A stretch of DNA of 16,000 nucleotides from contig CAYOKA010000048.1 of NCBI GenBank assembly GCA_964404395.1, forward strand, positions 1 to 16,000, read 5' to 3'. The DNA comes from JAAYBT01 sp964404395. Lineage in GTDB: Bacteria; Bacillota; Clostridia; Acetivibrionales; DTU013. Below the pieces are notes generated by a model, which ran no database searches, was not told the DNA's origin, and saw nothing but the letters and a program-made list of their open reading frames with translations. A program made the position numbers and the translations under genes. Positions 1 through 6,313 of this stretch are shown in pieces. Position 1 is the first letter of the stretch. The number at the start of each line of letters is the position of its first letter.

Positions 1-94
1 GTGATTATCACTGCTTAATCAAAAGCTATTTTTTGCGTTTTGCGGAAACTCAAAAATTAACATAGAAATAATGTGAACGAACACTGCTATATAC

Positions 95-571
95 CTATTC
101 AAACTGTACTCTATACTCCTGCAGCTTTGCCAGAATATCCGGGTGCTCGGCGAAGAACAAGTTTAAAAGCTCTATTTTGCGCAGTGCATTTGCAGTCACA
201 TTATGTTCAATCAGCTCCACATTCATAAGCAGGTTTTCCTCAACTCCTAAATTTTTCAGCAATTCTTCTATTATATTATGTCGGTCTAAAAGCGCTTTTC
301 CTACCTTTTCGCCCTCAGCAGTGAGCTTCACAATGCCGTATTTCTCATATTGCACCAGCCCAAGCCGCCCGAGCTTCTGTACCATCTTTGTTGCAGAAGG
401 CGCCTTTATGTTAAGTAATTCCGCCAGCACATTTGTGCGAATATAGCCGTCCCTTATTGCAGTCCGATAAATCATCTCCATATAGTCTTCCATGCTATGG
501 GAGAGAACTTCATTCTTTTTGTCCAGAATCTCATAACCGCGGACAGTATAAAATTCTTTATTGTTCAACAT
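95..571 (-). CDS. DtxR/MntR-family metal-dependent transcriptional regulator
   Basis: Metal-activated DNA-binding repressor, probably controlling the divergent feoAB genes. An N-terminal winged helix (about residues 29-90) is followed by a dimerisation/metal domain. Numbered from the start chosen here, all six ligands of the Bacillus subtilis MntR site are visible: D29 and E32 in MEDYME, H98 in LLDRH, and E119, E122 and H123 in VELIEH. The product is about 158 residues, with roughly 26 extra residues before the helix-turn-helix and no C-terminal SH3/FeoA-like domain, so it is the short MntR type rather than long DtxR. The start at 571 is preferred over ATGs further upstream because AGGGTGTG lies just before it. 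The ligand set suggests Mn(II) or Fe(II); the neighbouring feoAB argues for iron. Family call is secure; the metal is inferred. Confidence 0.9.
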   Translation of the reverse strand: MLNNKEFYTVRGYEILDKKNEVLSHSMEDYMEMIYRTAIRDGYIRTNVLAELLNIKAPSATKMVQKLGRLGLVQYEKYGIVKLTAEGEKVGKALLDRHNIIEELLKNLGVEENLLMNVELIEHNVTANALRKIELLNLFFAEHPDILAKLQEYRVQFE

Positions 572-671
572 ATCACACCCTGCCATATGCATCCTTGCTC
601 TGTATCATTATATGAGTAACATAATTCTTATATCATTCATATATTAACCATAGATAAAATTATTTCACGTG

Positions 672-684
672 GCTAACTTTTAGC
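672..684. promoter_or_regulatory. Candidate metalloregulator operator before feoA
   Basis: A perfect 5-bp inverted repeat, GCTAA-CTT-TTAGC, lies 27 bases before the feoA start and 15 bases before its ribosome binding site. The GCTAA/TTAGC arms resemble the core of DtxR-type boxes. It sits downstream of an AT-rich stretch (about 610-660) with a possible -10 at 655-660 (TAAAAT), where a repressor could block feoAB transcription. Only the palindrome is seen directly; the binding protein is inferred from the divergent regulator gene. Confidence 0.45.
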
Positions 685-711
685 ACACAAGCATCATTGG
701 GAGGTACTTAT

Positions 712-951
712 ATGAACATGAATCTCACACCCTTGCATTTAGTACCATGCGGCAAAAGCGCGAAAGTTAAGGAGCTGACAGCTACCGGAAATATTAGGAG
801 AAGAATGCTCGACCTCGGCTTAGTAATAGATACCGTCATTGAAGCATTACGCAAGAGCCCTTCAGGTGATCCCACTGCATATGAAATCCGGGGAGCAGTT
901 ATTGCACTGCGCTGCGAGGAAGCATCAAAAATTCTTGTGGAGCTGCTTTAG
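712..951 (+). CDS. feoA: FeoA, ferrous iron transport accessory protein
   Basis: Small cytoplasmic SH3-like protein, 79 residues, that works with FeoB in Fe(II) uptake. Visible family features are the opening LTPLHLVPCGKSAKV, the central RRRMLDLGLVIDT (typical 'RRLLDLGL' element) and the ending AVIALRCEEASKILV, matching the FeoA pattern of an iron-type beta-barrel ending in an 'iALR..eA..I.V' strand. The ATG at 712 follows GGGAGG (699-704) with 7-base spacing; a TTG at 697 in the same frame lies over the ribosome binding site and is unlikely. feoB starts 40 bases downstream with its own ribosome binding site, so the two are co-transcribed. Confidence 0.93.
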   Translation: MNMNLTPLHLVPCGKSAKVKELTATGNIRRRMLDLGLVIDTVIEALRKSPSGDPTAYEIRGAVIALRCEEASKILVELL

Positions 952-991
952 AATCTGCGGAACGTATTTATTATCTTTCGGAGGAATTATC

Positions 992-3205
992 ATGGGATTA
1001 ACCGTTCAATCCACAGGAGCTGCTGCACAAACGGCCGCTAATGAAGTTCAAGATATGCGATTTAACTGCGAAGGTGAGGTTATCGTTGCTCTTGCAGGCA
1101 ATCCGAATACGGGTAAAAGCACAGTGTTTAACTCTCTGACAGGCTTGAACCAACACACGGGCAACTGGACAGGAAAGACAGTCGCGACAGCCCAGGGAAA
1201 TTACAAATTTGGCGGTAGGCGTTTTCTACTCGTTGACCTGCCGGGAACATACTCTTTGTTGTCCAATTCCTTCGAAGAGGAGGCAGCCAGAAATTTTATC
1301 TGTTTCTCAAACCCCCATGTAACAGTTGTTGTAGCTGACGCGACCTGTCTTGAGAGGAACCTTAATCTTGTTCTGCAGATCCTCGAGATGACAGATAAGG
1401 TCGTCGTATGCGTCAATTTGATGGATGAGGCAAGACGCAAGAGCATCAGGCTAGATTTAAAAAAGCTATCTCATTTGCTGGGCGTGCCTGTAATCGGCAC
1501 CAATGCTCGAAAAGGAACCGGCCTTGACGAATTGAAGGACGCCGTTAATAAAGTATCGCTGAATGCTACGCCCTTGAATCCTCTAAAGATCCGTTATGAC
1601 GATGACATAGAAGAAACGCTTAGGGCAATTGAAGAGAAAATAGAACCTTTAGTATCCCAAAAGCTTGATGCCAGATGGGTCAGCCTAAAGCTCCTGGATG
1701 ACGACAAAACCATCCTCGATTCCATAAACAAATATTTGGGGACGGTTCTCCCACCCAGTCAGAGCGCGCCAATCAAGAGAACCAATGCACTAGTCGAGGG
1801 GACAGTTCTTGATGCCCCGGAGCGCAGCAAGCTCCGCGACAGGGTCGTGTTCTCCATCGTGGAGCTGGCTCAGGACATATGCCGCCAAGTAGTACAGATA
1901 GAGAATGAAAAATACAATCAAACGGACAGAAAAATTGACAACGTATTAGCCTCAAGAAAACTTGGAATCCCTATAATGATACTTCTATTAGCATTAATTT
2001 TCTGGATTACTCTTCAAGGTGCTAATATCCCCTCAGGGATTCTCATGAACTTTCTCTTTGGCATCCAGGATAAGCTGACGGGCTTTTTTATTACTCACAA
2101 TCTGCCGGATTGGCTCCACGGCGCTTTAGTCCCGGGTGTATACAGAACCCTGGCCTGGGTTGTTTCTGTAATGCTGCCACCAATGGCTATCTTCTTTCCA
2201 CTATTCACCTTTTTAGAAGATCTAGGGTATTTGCCCAGAGTTGCATTCAATCTGGATAATTTTTTTAAAAAGGCATGCACCCACGGAAAGCAGGCTCTTA
2301 CCATGTGTATGGGCTTCGGCTGTAATGCAGCCGGGGTAATTGGTTGCAGAATAATCGATTCCCCAAGAGAAAGGTTGATTGCAATAATTACAAACAACTT
2401 TGTCCCCTGTAACGGCAGATTTCCGACAATAATAACAATTGCAAGCATTTTAATTGCAGGAATAGGAATTGGAGCCGACAGTGTACTGGGCAAGCCTAAT
2501 GAGGCAGCCGAGTCAGCTAATAATACGATTCAAGGCTTTATAGGCGCCGTTGCAATAACCTGCATCGTTATTTTCGGGGTGTTTATGACACTATTTATAT
2601 CGAAGCTACTCTCCAAGACAATATTGCAAGGGCTTCCTTCCTCATTTACATTAGAGCTGCCCCCATTCCGCAGACCTCAAATAGGGAGGATACTGGTAAG
2701 ATCACTGCTGGACAGAACCTTGTTTGTTCTGGGGCGTGCCGTAGTCGTTGCGGCTCCTGCAGGGCTCGTTATCTGGCTTATGGCAAATATCGATGTGAAC
2801 GGAATAAGCTTGCTGGAACATGGTGCAAGCTTTCTTCAGCCCTTCGCCAATTTGCTTGGCCTTGACGGATATATCATAATGGCCTTCATCCTTGGCTTCC
2901 CGGCAAATGAGATTGTCATACCGATATTGTTGATGAGCTATACTGCTACCGGATCTATTTTTGAAACGAACAATGTTGCGGCATTGAGAGATATTTTACT
3001 AACCAATGGTTGGACCTGGCTCACAGCCGTCAATATGATGCTAATTACTCTATTGCACTTCCCCTGCGCAACTACGCTCCTAACAATAAAAAAAGAAACC
3101 GGTAGCAGAAAATGGGTCTTCGCTTCCTTCCTAATCCCGACTCTTACCGGAATAATCATTACATTTGTCATTACCCAAGTTACACGGCTTCTGGGGCTGG
3201 CTTAA
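992..3205 (+). CDS. feoB: FeoB, ferrous iron transporter with GTPase domain
   Basis: Inner-membrane Fe(II) transporter of 737 residues with an N-terminal G domain. The GTPase motifs are all present: G1 GNPNTGKST (36-44), G2 in GNWTGKTV (about 57-64), G3 DLPG (82-85), G4 NLMD (142-145) and a G5-like TNARKG. Membrane helices begin near residue 323. The membrane part carries the conserved GFGCNAAGV and VPCNGRFPT segments, each with a Cys of the proposed iron path, and the late GFPANEIVIPI and LHFPCATTLLTIKKE segments. The start at 992 follows GGAGG (980-984); the reading frame is open further upstream to 839, but that stretch overlaps feoA and has no ribosome binding site. About 30 residues precede the G domain. 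No feoC follows; a terminator does. Confidence 0.96.
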   Translation: MGLTVQSTGAAAQTAANEVQDMRFNCEGEVIVALAGNPNTGKSTVFNSLTGLNQHTGNWTGKTVATAQGNYKFGGRRFLLVDLPGTYSLLSNSFEEEAARNFICFSNPHVTVVVADATCLERNLNLVLQILEMTDKVVVCVNLMDEARRKSIRLDLKKLSHLLGVPVIGTNARKGTGLDELKDAVNKVSLNATPLNPLKIRYDDDIEETLRAIEEKIEPLVSQKLDARWVSLKLLDDDKTILDSINKYLGTVLPPSQSAPIKRTNALVEGTVLDAPERSKLRDRVVFSIVELAQDICRQVVQIENEKYNQTDRKIDNVLASRKLGIPIMILLLALIFWITLQGANIPSGILMNFLFGIQDKLTGFFITHNLPDWLHGALVPGVYRTLAWVVSVMLPPMAIFFPLFTFLEDLGYLPRVAFNLDNFFKKACTHGKQALTMCMGFGCNAAGVIGCRIIDSPRERLIAIITNNFVPCNGRFPTIITIASILIAGIGIGADSVLGKPNEAAESANNTIQGFIGAVAITCIVIFGVFMTLFISKLLSKTILQGLPSSFTLELPPFRRPQIGRILVRSLLDRTLFVLGRAVVVAAPAGLVIWLMANIDVNGISLLEHGASFLQPFANLLGLDGYIIMAFILGFPANEIVIPILLMSYTATGSIFETNNVAALRDILLTNGWTWLTAVNMMLITLLHFPCATTLLTIKKETGSRKWVFASFLIPTLTGIIITFVITQVTRLLGLA

Positions 3206-3224
3206 AACTCCAGCCCAGAATTTT
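3191..3224 (+). terminator. Rho-independent terminator of feoAB
   Basis: A GC-rich hairpin with arms 3191-3200 (CTGGGGCTGG) and 3210-3218 (CCAGCCCAG), one bulged base and a 9-base loop, is followed by TTTT at 3221-3224. The feoB stop codon (3203-3205) lies in the loop. The convergent DUF2935 gene ends 5 bases beyond, so the spacer is minimal. On the minus strand the hairpin has no T-run, so it should act mainly on feoAB. Confidence 0.8.
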
Positions 3225-3228
3225 CGTC

Positions 3229-4143
3229 CTATGCTCTCTGTAATATCCGCAGAAAGTGATTTGCCTCACGAAGCACATGGTCACCAAGGAGCGGTACCAT
3301 GATAGATTTTATCTTACACTCAATCAAGCCCTTAGTCCCTGCTGTTTTAAAGTCTTTAATTTCCTTAACCGCCTTTAGGCTTTCATTGGTGACTCCGGAA
3401 ATAAGTGCGGTCTTTTCAGTTGCATTAATAGCCTTTCTTGTAAGCTCATCAAACTCGTTCCCAAAATTGTTTGCTTTATTAATGAGATCATCCTCTGTAG
3501 GGTCCAGCAATCCCCTGATAAATTTAGAATGCTCCGCCATGATTCTGTTCCAGAATATCTCCTGCTCCAATAGATCATTCACTGTATCCAGTCTTTCTCT
3601 ATTCTGCAATCTGGTCAACATTCTAATATAAAGCTTAGCCTCTCTCATGATATGGTCAATTAGTAAGGGATAATTTACTGTGAAAAGTTGGCAGGCTAGG
3701 ACATCAGTTAATATACGAGTCTTAAACTGCACTAGTGCAGTCGTTAGAATAATCGCCTTTTGGTTGAGCATGAATACACTTTGTTCCAGTACGGGTAAGG
3801 GCATCATGCCCATACCTGCCGCAAGGCCGGACTCTGCCTGAGTCAAGCTGGTGTTAAGCGCTATGCCGGTATAAAATTGCGAAGCTCTTTCTGCATTTTG
3901 TGTGTACGGTGTAACAAACTCTCCGGAGCTGATTGCAGCCGGGCTGATAACACCATTCGCCAACGATATCGCCTCAGCCAGAAATGATTCATATTGATTT
4001 TTAAAATTTTCTGCCTCCTGAGCCAAATGAGAGTCCTTACATACAAACCCTGCTTCCAGAAAAAAAGAATGCTCCTTAAGAATTCTACCAAAGAATAGAT
4101 TTAGTTCCAGTGATAATCGGATATACTCCTCTCTTGATAACAT
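3229..4143 (-). CDS. DUF2935 protein, predicted di-metal helical-bundle protein
   Basis: About 304 residues, all predicted helical, built as two related halves. Each half opens with a similar helix (FFGRILKEHSFFLE near residue 18; IFWNRIMAEHSKFIRG near residue 198) and closes with a matching one (DHIMREAKLYIRML; DHVLREANHFLRIL). The repeated E-H and H..EA pattern is the metal-ligand layout of ferritin- or hemerythrin-like bundles. The family is DUF2935 (PF11155), mostly from Firmicutes; I recall a Bacillus cereus structure with bound metal, but the function is unknown. The ATG at 4143 follows GGGAGTG with about 5-base spacing and is preferred over the ATG at 4161. The gene converges on feoB, which fits a role in metal or oxygen handling (inference). 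No signal peptide or membrane segment is seen. Confidence 0.85.
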   Translation of the reverse strand: MLSREEYIRLSLELNLFFGRILKEHSFFLEAGFVCKDSHLAQEAENFKNQYESFLAEAISLANGVISPAAISSGEFVTPYTQNAERASQFYTGIALNTSLTQAESGLAAGMGMMPLPVLEQSVFMLNQKAIILTTALVQFKTRILTDVLACQLFTVNYPLLIDHIMREAKLYIRMLTRLQNRERLDTVNDLLEQEIFWNRIMAEHSKFIRGLLDPTEDDLINKANNFGNEFDELTRKAINATEKTALISGVTNESLKAVKEIKDFKTAGTKGLIECKIKSIMVPLLGDHVLREANHFLRILQRA

Positions 4144-4241
4144 AATTTCACTCCCATTCATAATACTATTTATAACGCCACAGCCAAAATGAAATCTCTT
4201 GTCTGCAGGAAATACTACTGCCTCGTTGCTGCTTCGTTATA

Positions 4242-4275
4242 AAAAACACCTAGACATATTATGTTATGTCTGGGT
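4242..4275 (-). terminator. Terminator-like hairpin in the DUF2935 leader
   Basis: Read on the minus strand, ACCCAGACATA (4275-4265) pairs with TATGTCTAGGT (4258-4248) at 10 of 11 positions around a 6-base loop, and GTTTTTT follows directly. This is a good intrinsic terminator. It lies about 100 bases upstream of the DUF2935 start and far from the end of any minus-strand gene; the nearest, the DUF2007 gene, ends at 4687 with an opposite-strand gene in between. It may be an attenuator or may stop readthrough from upstream. No known riboswitch class was recognised. Confidence 0.6.
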
Positions 4276-4433
4276 TACATAAAGAGTGACAAATGGAATC
4301 CGGCTCAATTTTTCACTTGCAGATGTGCTTTGGCTTACGCATGTATTTGTCCGTTTTTAGCTTGTTTAGAGTTTTATTTTGAAGTTTTTCTGGAATGCGG
4401 TACATGCATCTTTCTTTTTGTCGAAGGATAGAC

Positions 4434-4439
4434 TATAAT
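4434..4439 (+). promoter_or_regulatory. Candidate -10 element of the Cys-rich small gene
   Basis: A perfect TATAAT lies 28 bases before the ATG at 4468. At 17-base spacing the -35 position reads TTTCTT (4411-4416), a poor match, so the promoter may need an activator or may belong to a sporulation sigma factor. Sigma-A use is only a guess. Confidence 0.4.
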
Positions 4440-4467
4440 TAGAGTAATACAACGAGGTGATAAGAAA

Positions 4468-4656
4468 ATGAATTTTTGTAAATGCGGGTCTTTAATAGTG
4501 GATGGTGAATGTAGTAACCAGCACTGCCCGGATAAGGATCAAAAGAGCAAAGAATGGGTAATCGATGGTCGTGGTATGAATTTTGAAAGACCACTGTCAT
4601 ATGAAGAGGCGGCCAACCAAGCCAAAAGGCTTAATTCTAAACAGAACAATAAATAA
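4468..4656 (+). CDS. Small Cys-rich protein with zinc-ribbon-like N-terminus
   Basis: A 62-residue soluble protein of unknown function. The first 20 residues carry four Cys (C4, C6, C15, C20) spaced CxC-x8-CxxxxC, a plausible single zinc knuckle. The rest is charged and hydrophilic, with a possible short helix over LSYEEAANQAKRL. The start is supported by GAGGTGA (4454-4460) at good spacing and by a TATAAT upstream. Codon use and a clear ribosome binding site argue for a real gene despite its size. It stands alone and converges on the DUF2007 gene 30 bases away. I do not recognise a named family. Confidence 0.7.
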   Translation: MNFCKCGSLIVDGECSNQHCPDKDQKSKEWVIDGRGMNFERPLSYEEAANQAKRLNSKQNNK

Positions 4657-4686
4657 GTACCCGTCGGTGCTATGCACCTATGTCTG

Positions 4687-5172
4687 CTATCTGTTGAACA
4701 AATAATTAATAAGGGTAATGACCAGCCAAAGCAAGCCAGGGATAAATGAAAAAATAATTATCCATGAGATGTAAGGTCTTTTGTTGACTACGCTCTGCTT
4801 ATCCTTAGTGGACAACGTGTTGTCACTTTCGGGCTGTATATTTTTATCAGCATCTTTTTCTTGTGTTGAATCGTTTAGGATTTCTTCCTCCGGTATCACA
4901 TTATATGGGAAATCATCGTCCAAGGAAGCCTCCCTGCTCTCTTCAACAACCCTGGAGGCTTTTCCCAGGAGCTGTTTGGGAACATAAAGATCCACTCCAT
5001 AAACCGTGCCTCCCATAATGATTTTAAGATAGGCTCCGCTTCCCCTGTATTTTTTCAACACCGGGATATCATTTACTTTTAGAAGCGCCTCTATCATATT
5101 TGCTTCCATGATGTCGGCAGCCGTAAGCAAAAAGGCTTCTTCATATTTCGGACTATCCGGATATTCGGACAT
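4687..5172 (-). CDS. DUF2007-domain protein with C-terminal membrane anchor
   Basis: 161 residues. The first 70 or so match the DUF2007 'putative signal transducing protein' fold (PF09413): an AADIMEANMIEALLKVNDIPVL helix-turn where the protein names a short-range ligand or partner site, then strands ending in GVDLYVPKQLLGKA. A charged, low-complexity linker follows (about residues 78-130). One hydrophobic helix near the C-terminus (about 134-158, SWIIIFSFIPGLLWLVITL) should anchor it, leaving the domain in the cytoplasm (tail-anchored topology, inferred). The ATG at 5172 follows GGAGGAGG with 8-base spacing. It has its own promoter and probably forms a single-gene unit; the Phd-Uma2 gene ends 112 bases upstream. 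Role unknown. Confidence 0.8.
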   Translation of the reverse strand: MSEYPDSPKYEEAFLLTAADIMEANMIEALLKVNDIPVLKKYRGSGAYLKIIMGGTVYGVDLYVPKQLLGKASRVVEESREASLDDDFPYNVIPEEEILNDSTQEKDADKNIQPESDNTLSTKDKQSVVNKRPYISWIIIFSFIPGLLWLVITLINYLFNR

Positions 5173-5198
5173 GCAAGATACCTCCTCCGATTAATCCC

Positions 5199-5227
5199 AT
5201 TGTACCACATCCTTCTAAAACTAATAA
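5199..5227 (-). promoter_or_regulatory. Promoter of the DUF2007 gene
   Basis: On the minus strand an extended -10, TGG-TACAAT (TACAAT at 5204-5199, TG at 5207-5206), lies 27 bases before the start codon. The -35 position 17 bases upstream reads TTATTA (5227-5222), which is weak, as extended -10 promoters allow. A second TACAAT occurs at 5248-5243. Confidence 0.55.
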
Positions 5228-5284
5228 ATATTTCGCAAACATATTGTACCTTCTCAGTCCGGCTGGAGCGTCGGCTTCTTGTGG

Positions 5285-6058
5285 CTAGTACAGCTCACTG
5301 AATAAGTCCCCCACATCTGCGGACAAGCCTTTAAAGATTCGTGAATTTGCACTTTCACCCTTCTTAAACACATTCAGCTCATCAATTTGTGCATCCTCAA
5401 AGGTATATATCATGATGCTATCCTGCCTTGAATCAATAATCCAGTATTCCTTGACCCCTGAAAGCATGTAGGTATTCAGCTTGTCAATCATGTCCTTGCT
5501 TCGTGTGCTATCCGAAAGAATTTCAATTACAAGGGTTGGAGTGCCCATGTATCTGCTCTTTTTCGTAACACTACCTTCAAGCTCCATGTCGCAGACTACT
5601 AGTAGATCCGGCTGCATAACGTCGGGCACATCAAAACCCTTCTTCACAAAATGCACATCAAATGGAGCTAAAAAGACCTTGCACTCCTTCCCTTTGAAAT
5701 ACTCATTAAAAATGATATGTAATCTCCCGACTATTTGCTGATGTCCAATACTTGGTGAAGATAATATATAAATTTCACCATTAATATACTCCATCCTCAG
5801 TGTGCTTTTTTCGTAAATCTCCACGAATTCCTCATAGGAAACCTTTTTCCCGCCGTATTGATAGTCAAGGGCATTTTCTCTCACTGTAAAATACTGTTCA
5901 ATATCCGTCACATAAGGAGTCAACCTGGCAGCCTTTTTCCCATTTTTAGTGATAACCACATCATTTTGCTGTCCGACAAAATCCATGTACTTCCCCAGGT
6001 TCTGCTTCAGCTGTGTAACTGTGATTACAACACCTTCTTTGTATTTGATAGATGACAC
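5285..6058 (-). CDS. Phd-like antitoxin domain fused to a Uma2-family nuclease-fold domain
   Basis: About 257 residues in two parts. Residues 12-50 match the Phd/YefM DNA-binding antitoxin fold: ITVTQLKQNLGKYMDFV followed by DVVITKNGKKAARLTPY. After a linker, residues 75-257 match Uma2 (DUF820, PD-(D/E)XK-like): an early Glu in EYINGEI, then QPDLLVVCD (Asp near 151), LVIEILSDSTRSKD (E-x-L near 179-181, then Asp and a downstream Lys in IDKLNTY) and GVKEYWIID. The catalytic residue set looks intact, so nuclease activity is possible but unproven for this family. The GTG at 6058 is chosen because AGGAGG sits 8 bases before it; a GTG at 6067 overlaps that site. No separate toxin gene adjoins it. 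A tandem repeat spans its promoter, suggesting autoregulation by the Phd part. Confidence 0.87.
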   Translation of the reverse strand: MSSIKYKEGVVITVTQLKQNLGKYMDFVGQQNDVVITKNGKKAARLTPYVTDIEQYFTVRENALDYQYGGKKVSYEEFVEIYEKSTLRMEYINGEIYILSSPSIGHQQIVGRLHIIFNEYFKGKECKVFLAPFDVHFVKKGFDVPDVMQPDLLVVCDMELEGSVTKKSRYMGTPTLVIEILSDSTRSKDMIDKLNTYMLSGVKEYWIIDSRQDSIMIYTFEDAQIDELNVFKKGESANSRIFKGLSADVGDLFSELY

Positions 6059-6071
6059 AAGAACCACCTCC

Positions 6072-6097
6072 TCATATCACACTATCATATCGCACTA
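6072..6097. repeat. Tandem 13-bp direct repeat, candidate autoregulatory operator
   Basis: Two adjacent copies, TCATATCACACTA (6072-6084) and TCATATCGCACTA (6085-6097), differ at one position. They fill the interval between the -35 box and the ribosome binding site of the Phd-Uma2 gene and include the -10. Phd-type antitoxins commonly bind repeats over their own promoter, so the fusion protein is the obvious candidate binder (inference). Confidence 0.65.
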
Positions 6098-6107
6098 TAT
6101 TTGTCAA
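6079..6107 (-). promoter_or_regulatory. Promoter of the Phd-Uma2 gene
   Basis: A perfect minus-strand TTGACA (6107-6102) is followed at 17 bases by TAGTGT (6084-6079), a poor -10. A TATGAT also lies in the region but at 12-base spacing. The strong -35 and weak -10 are covered by the tandem repeat. Confidence 0.55.
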
Positions 6108-6258
6108 TATTTAGCACTAATTTGTATTGATTATCGTGCGTTTATTATTGGTTATTCGTCCGATTCATCTACTGGGCTTACCCTTTATTCTTTTGTCGCC
6201 TCACCCATCACCCCTCCATCCCCTCTATCATTTTTACCGCCTGTCCTCCTACTTTATG

Positions 6259-6287
6259 TAACATAGTCTATGCCCCATAAATATAAT
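6259..6287 (+). promoter_or_regulatory. Promoter of the LysM-deacetylase gene
   Basis: TAACAT (6259-6264), a 17-base spacer and a perfect TATAAT (6282-6287) lie 26 bases before the start codon. The fit to a sigma-A promoter is fair. Upstream, about 6174-6256 is an unusually pyrimidine-rich tract on this strand without a convincing ORF. Confidence 0.6.
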
Positions 6288-6313
6288 GTAGTAAGGCAAA
6301 GGAGGGCATGGCT

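Larger units (their letters stand above)
4144..4467. other. Divergent intergenic region, 324 bases
   Basis: Separates the DUF2935 gene (minus) from the small Cys-rich gene (plus). It contains no convincing ORF. It holds a strong minus-strand hairpin with T-run (4242-4275), a -10-like TATAAT for the plus strand (4434-4439) with only a poor -35, and a widely spaced 7-bp inverted repeat GCATGTA (4339-4345) / TACATGC (4401-4407). The stretch 4346-4400 is T-rich on the plus strand. A possible minus promoter, TTGTCA with an imperfect ACATAA 17 bases on, would start transcripts close to the hairpin. Confidence 0.5.

Noticed and set aside
1..11. Palindrome GTGAT-T-ATCAC at the left edge
   Set aside because: Short, at the window boundary and without a neighbouring start or promoter that could be judged.
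839..991. 51-residue N-terminal extension of FeoB
   Set aside because: Overlaps feoA out of frame and has no ribosome binding site; GGAGG before the ATG at 992 defines the start.
4666..4678. GGTGC-TAT-GCACC hairpin between the convergent small genes
   Set aside because: Five-bp stem with a three-base loop and no T-run on either strand; too weak to call a terminator.
5949..6266. Plus-strand 105-codon frame over the Uma2 promoter
   Set aside because: Runs antisense to the Phd domain and through the promoter and repeat; composition is that of a shadow frame.
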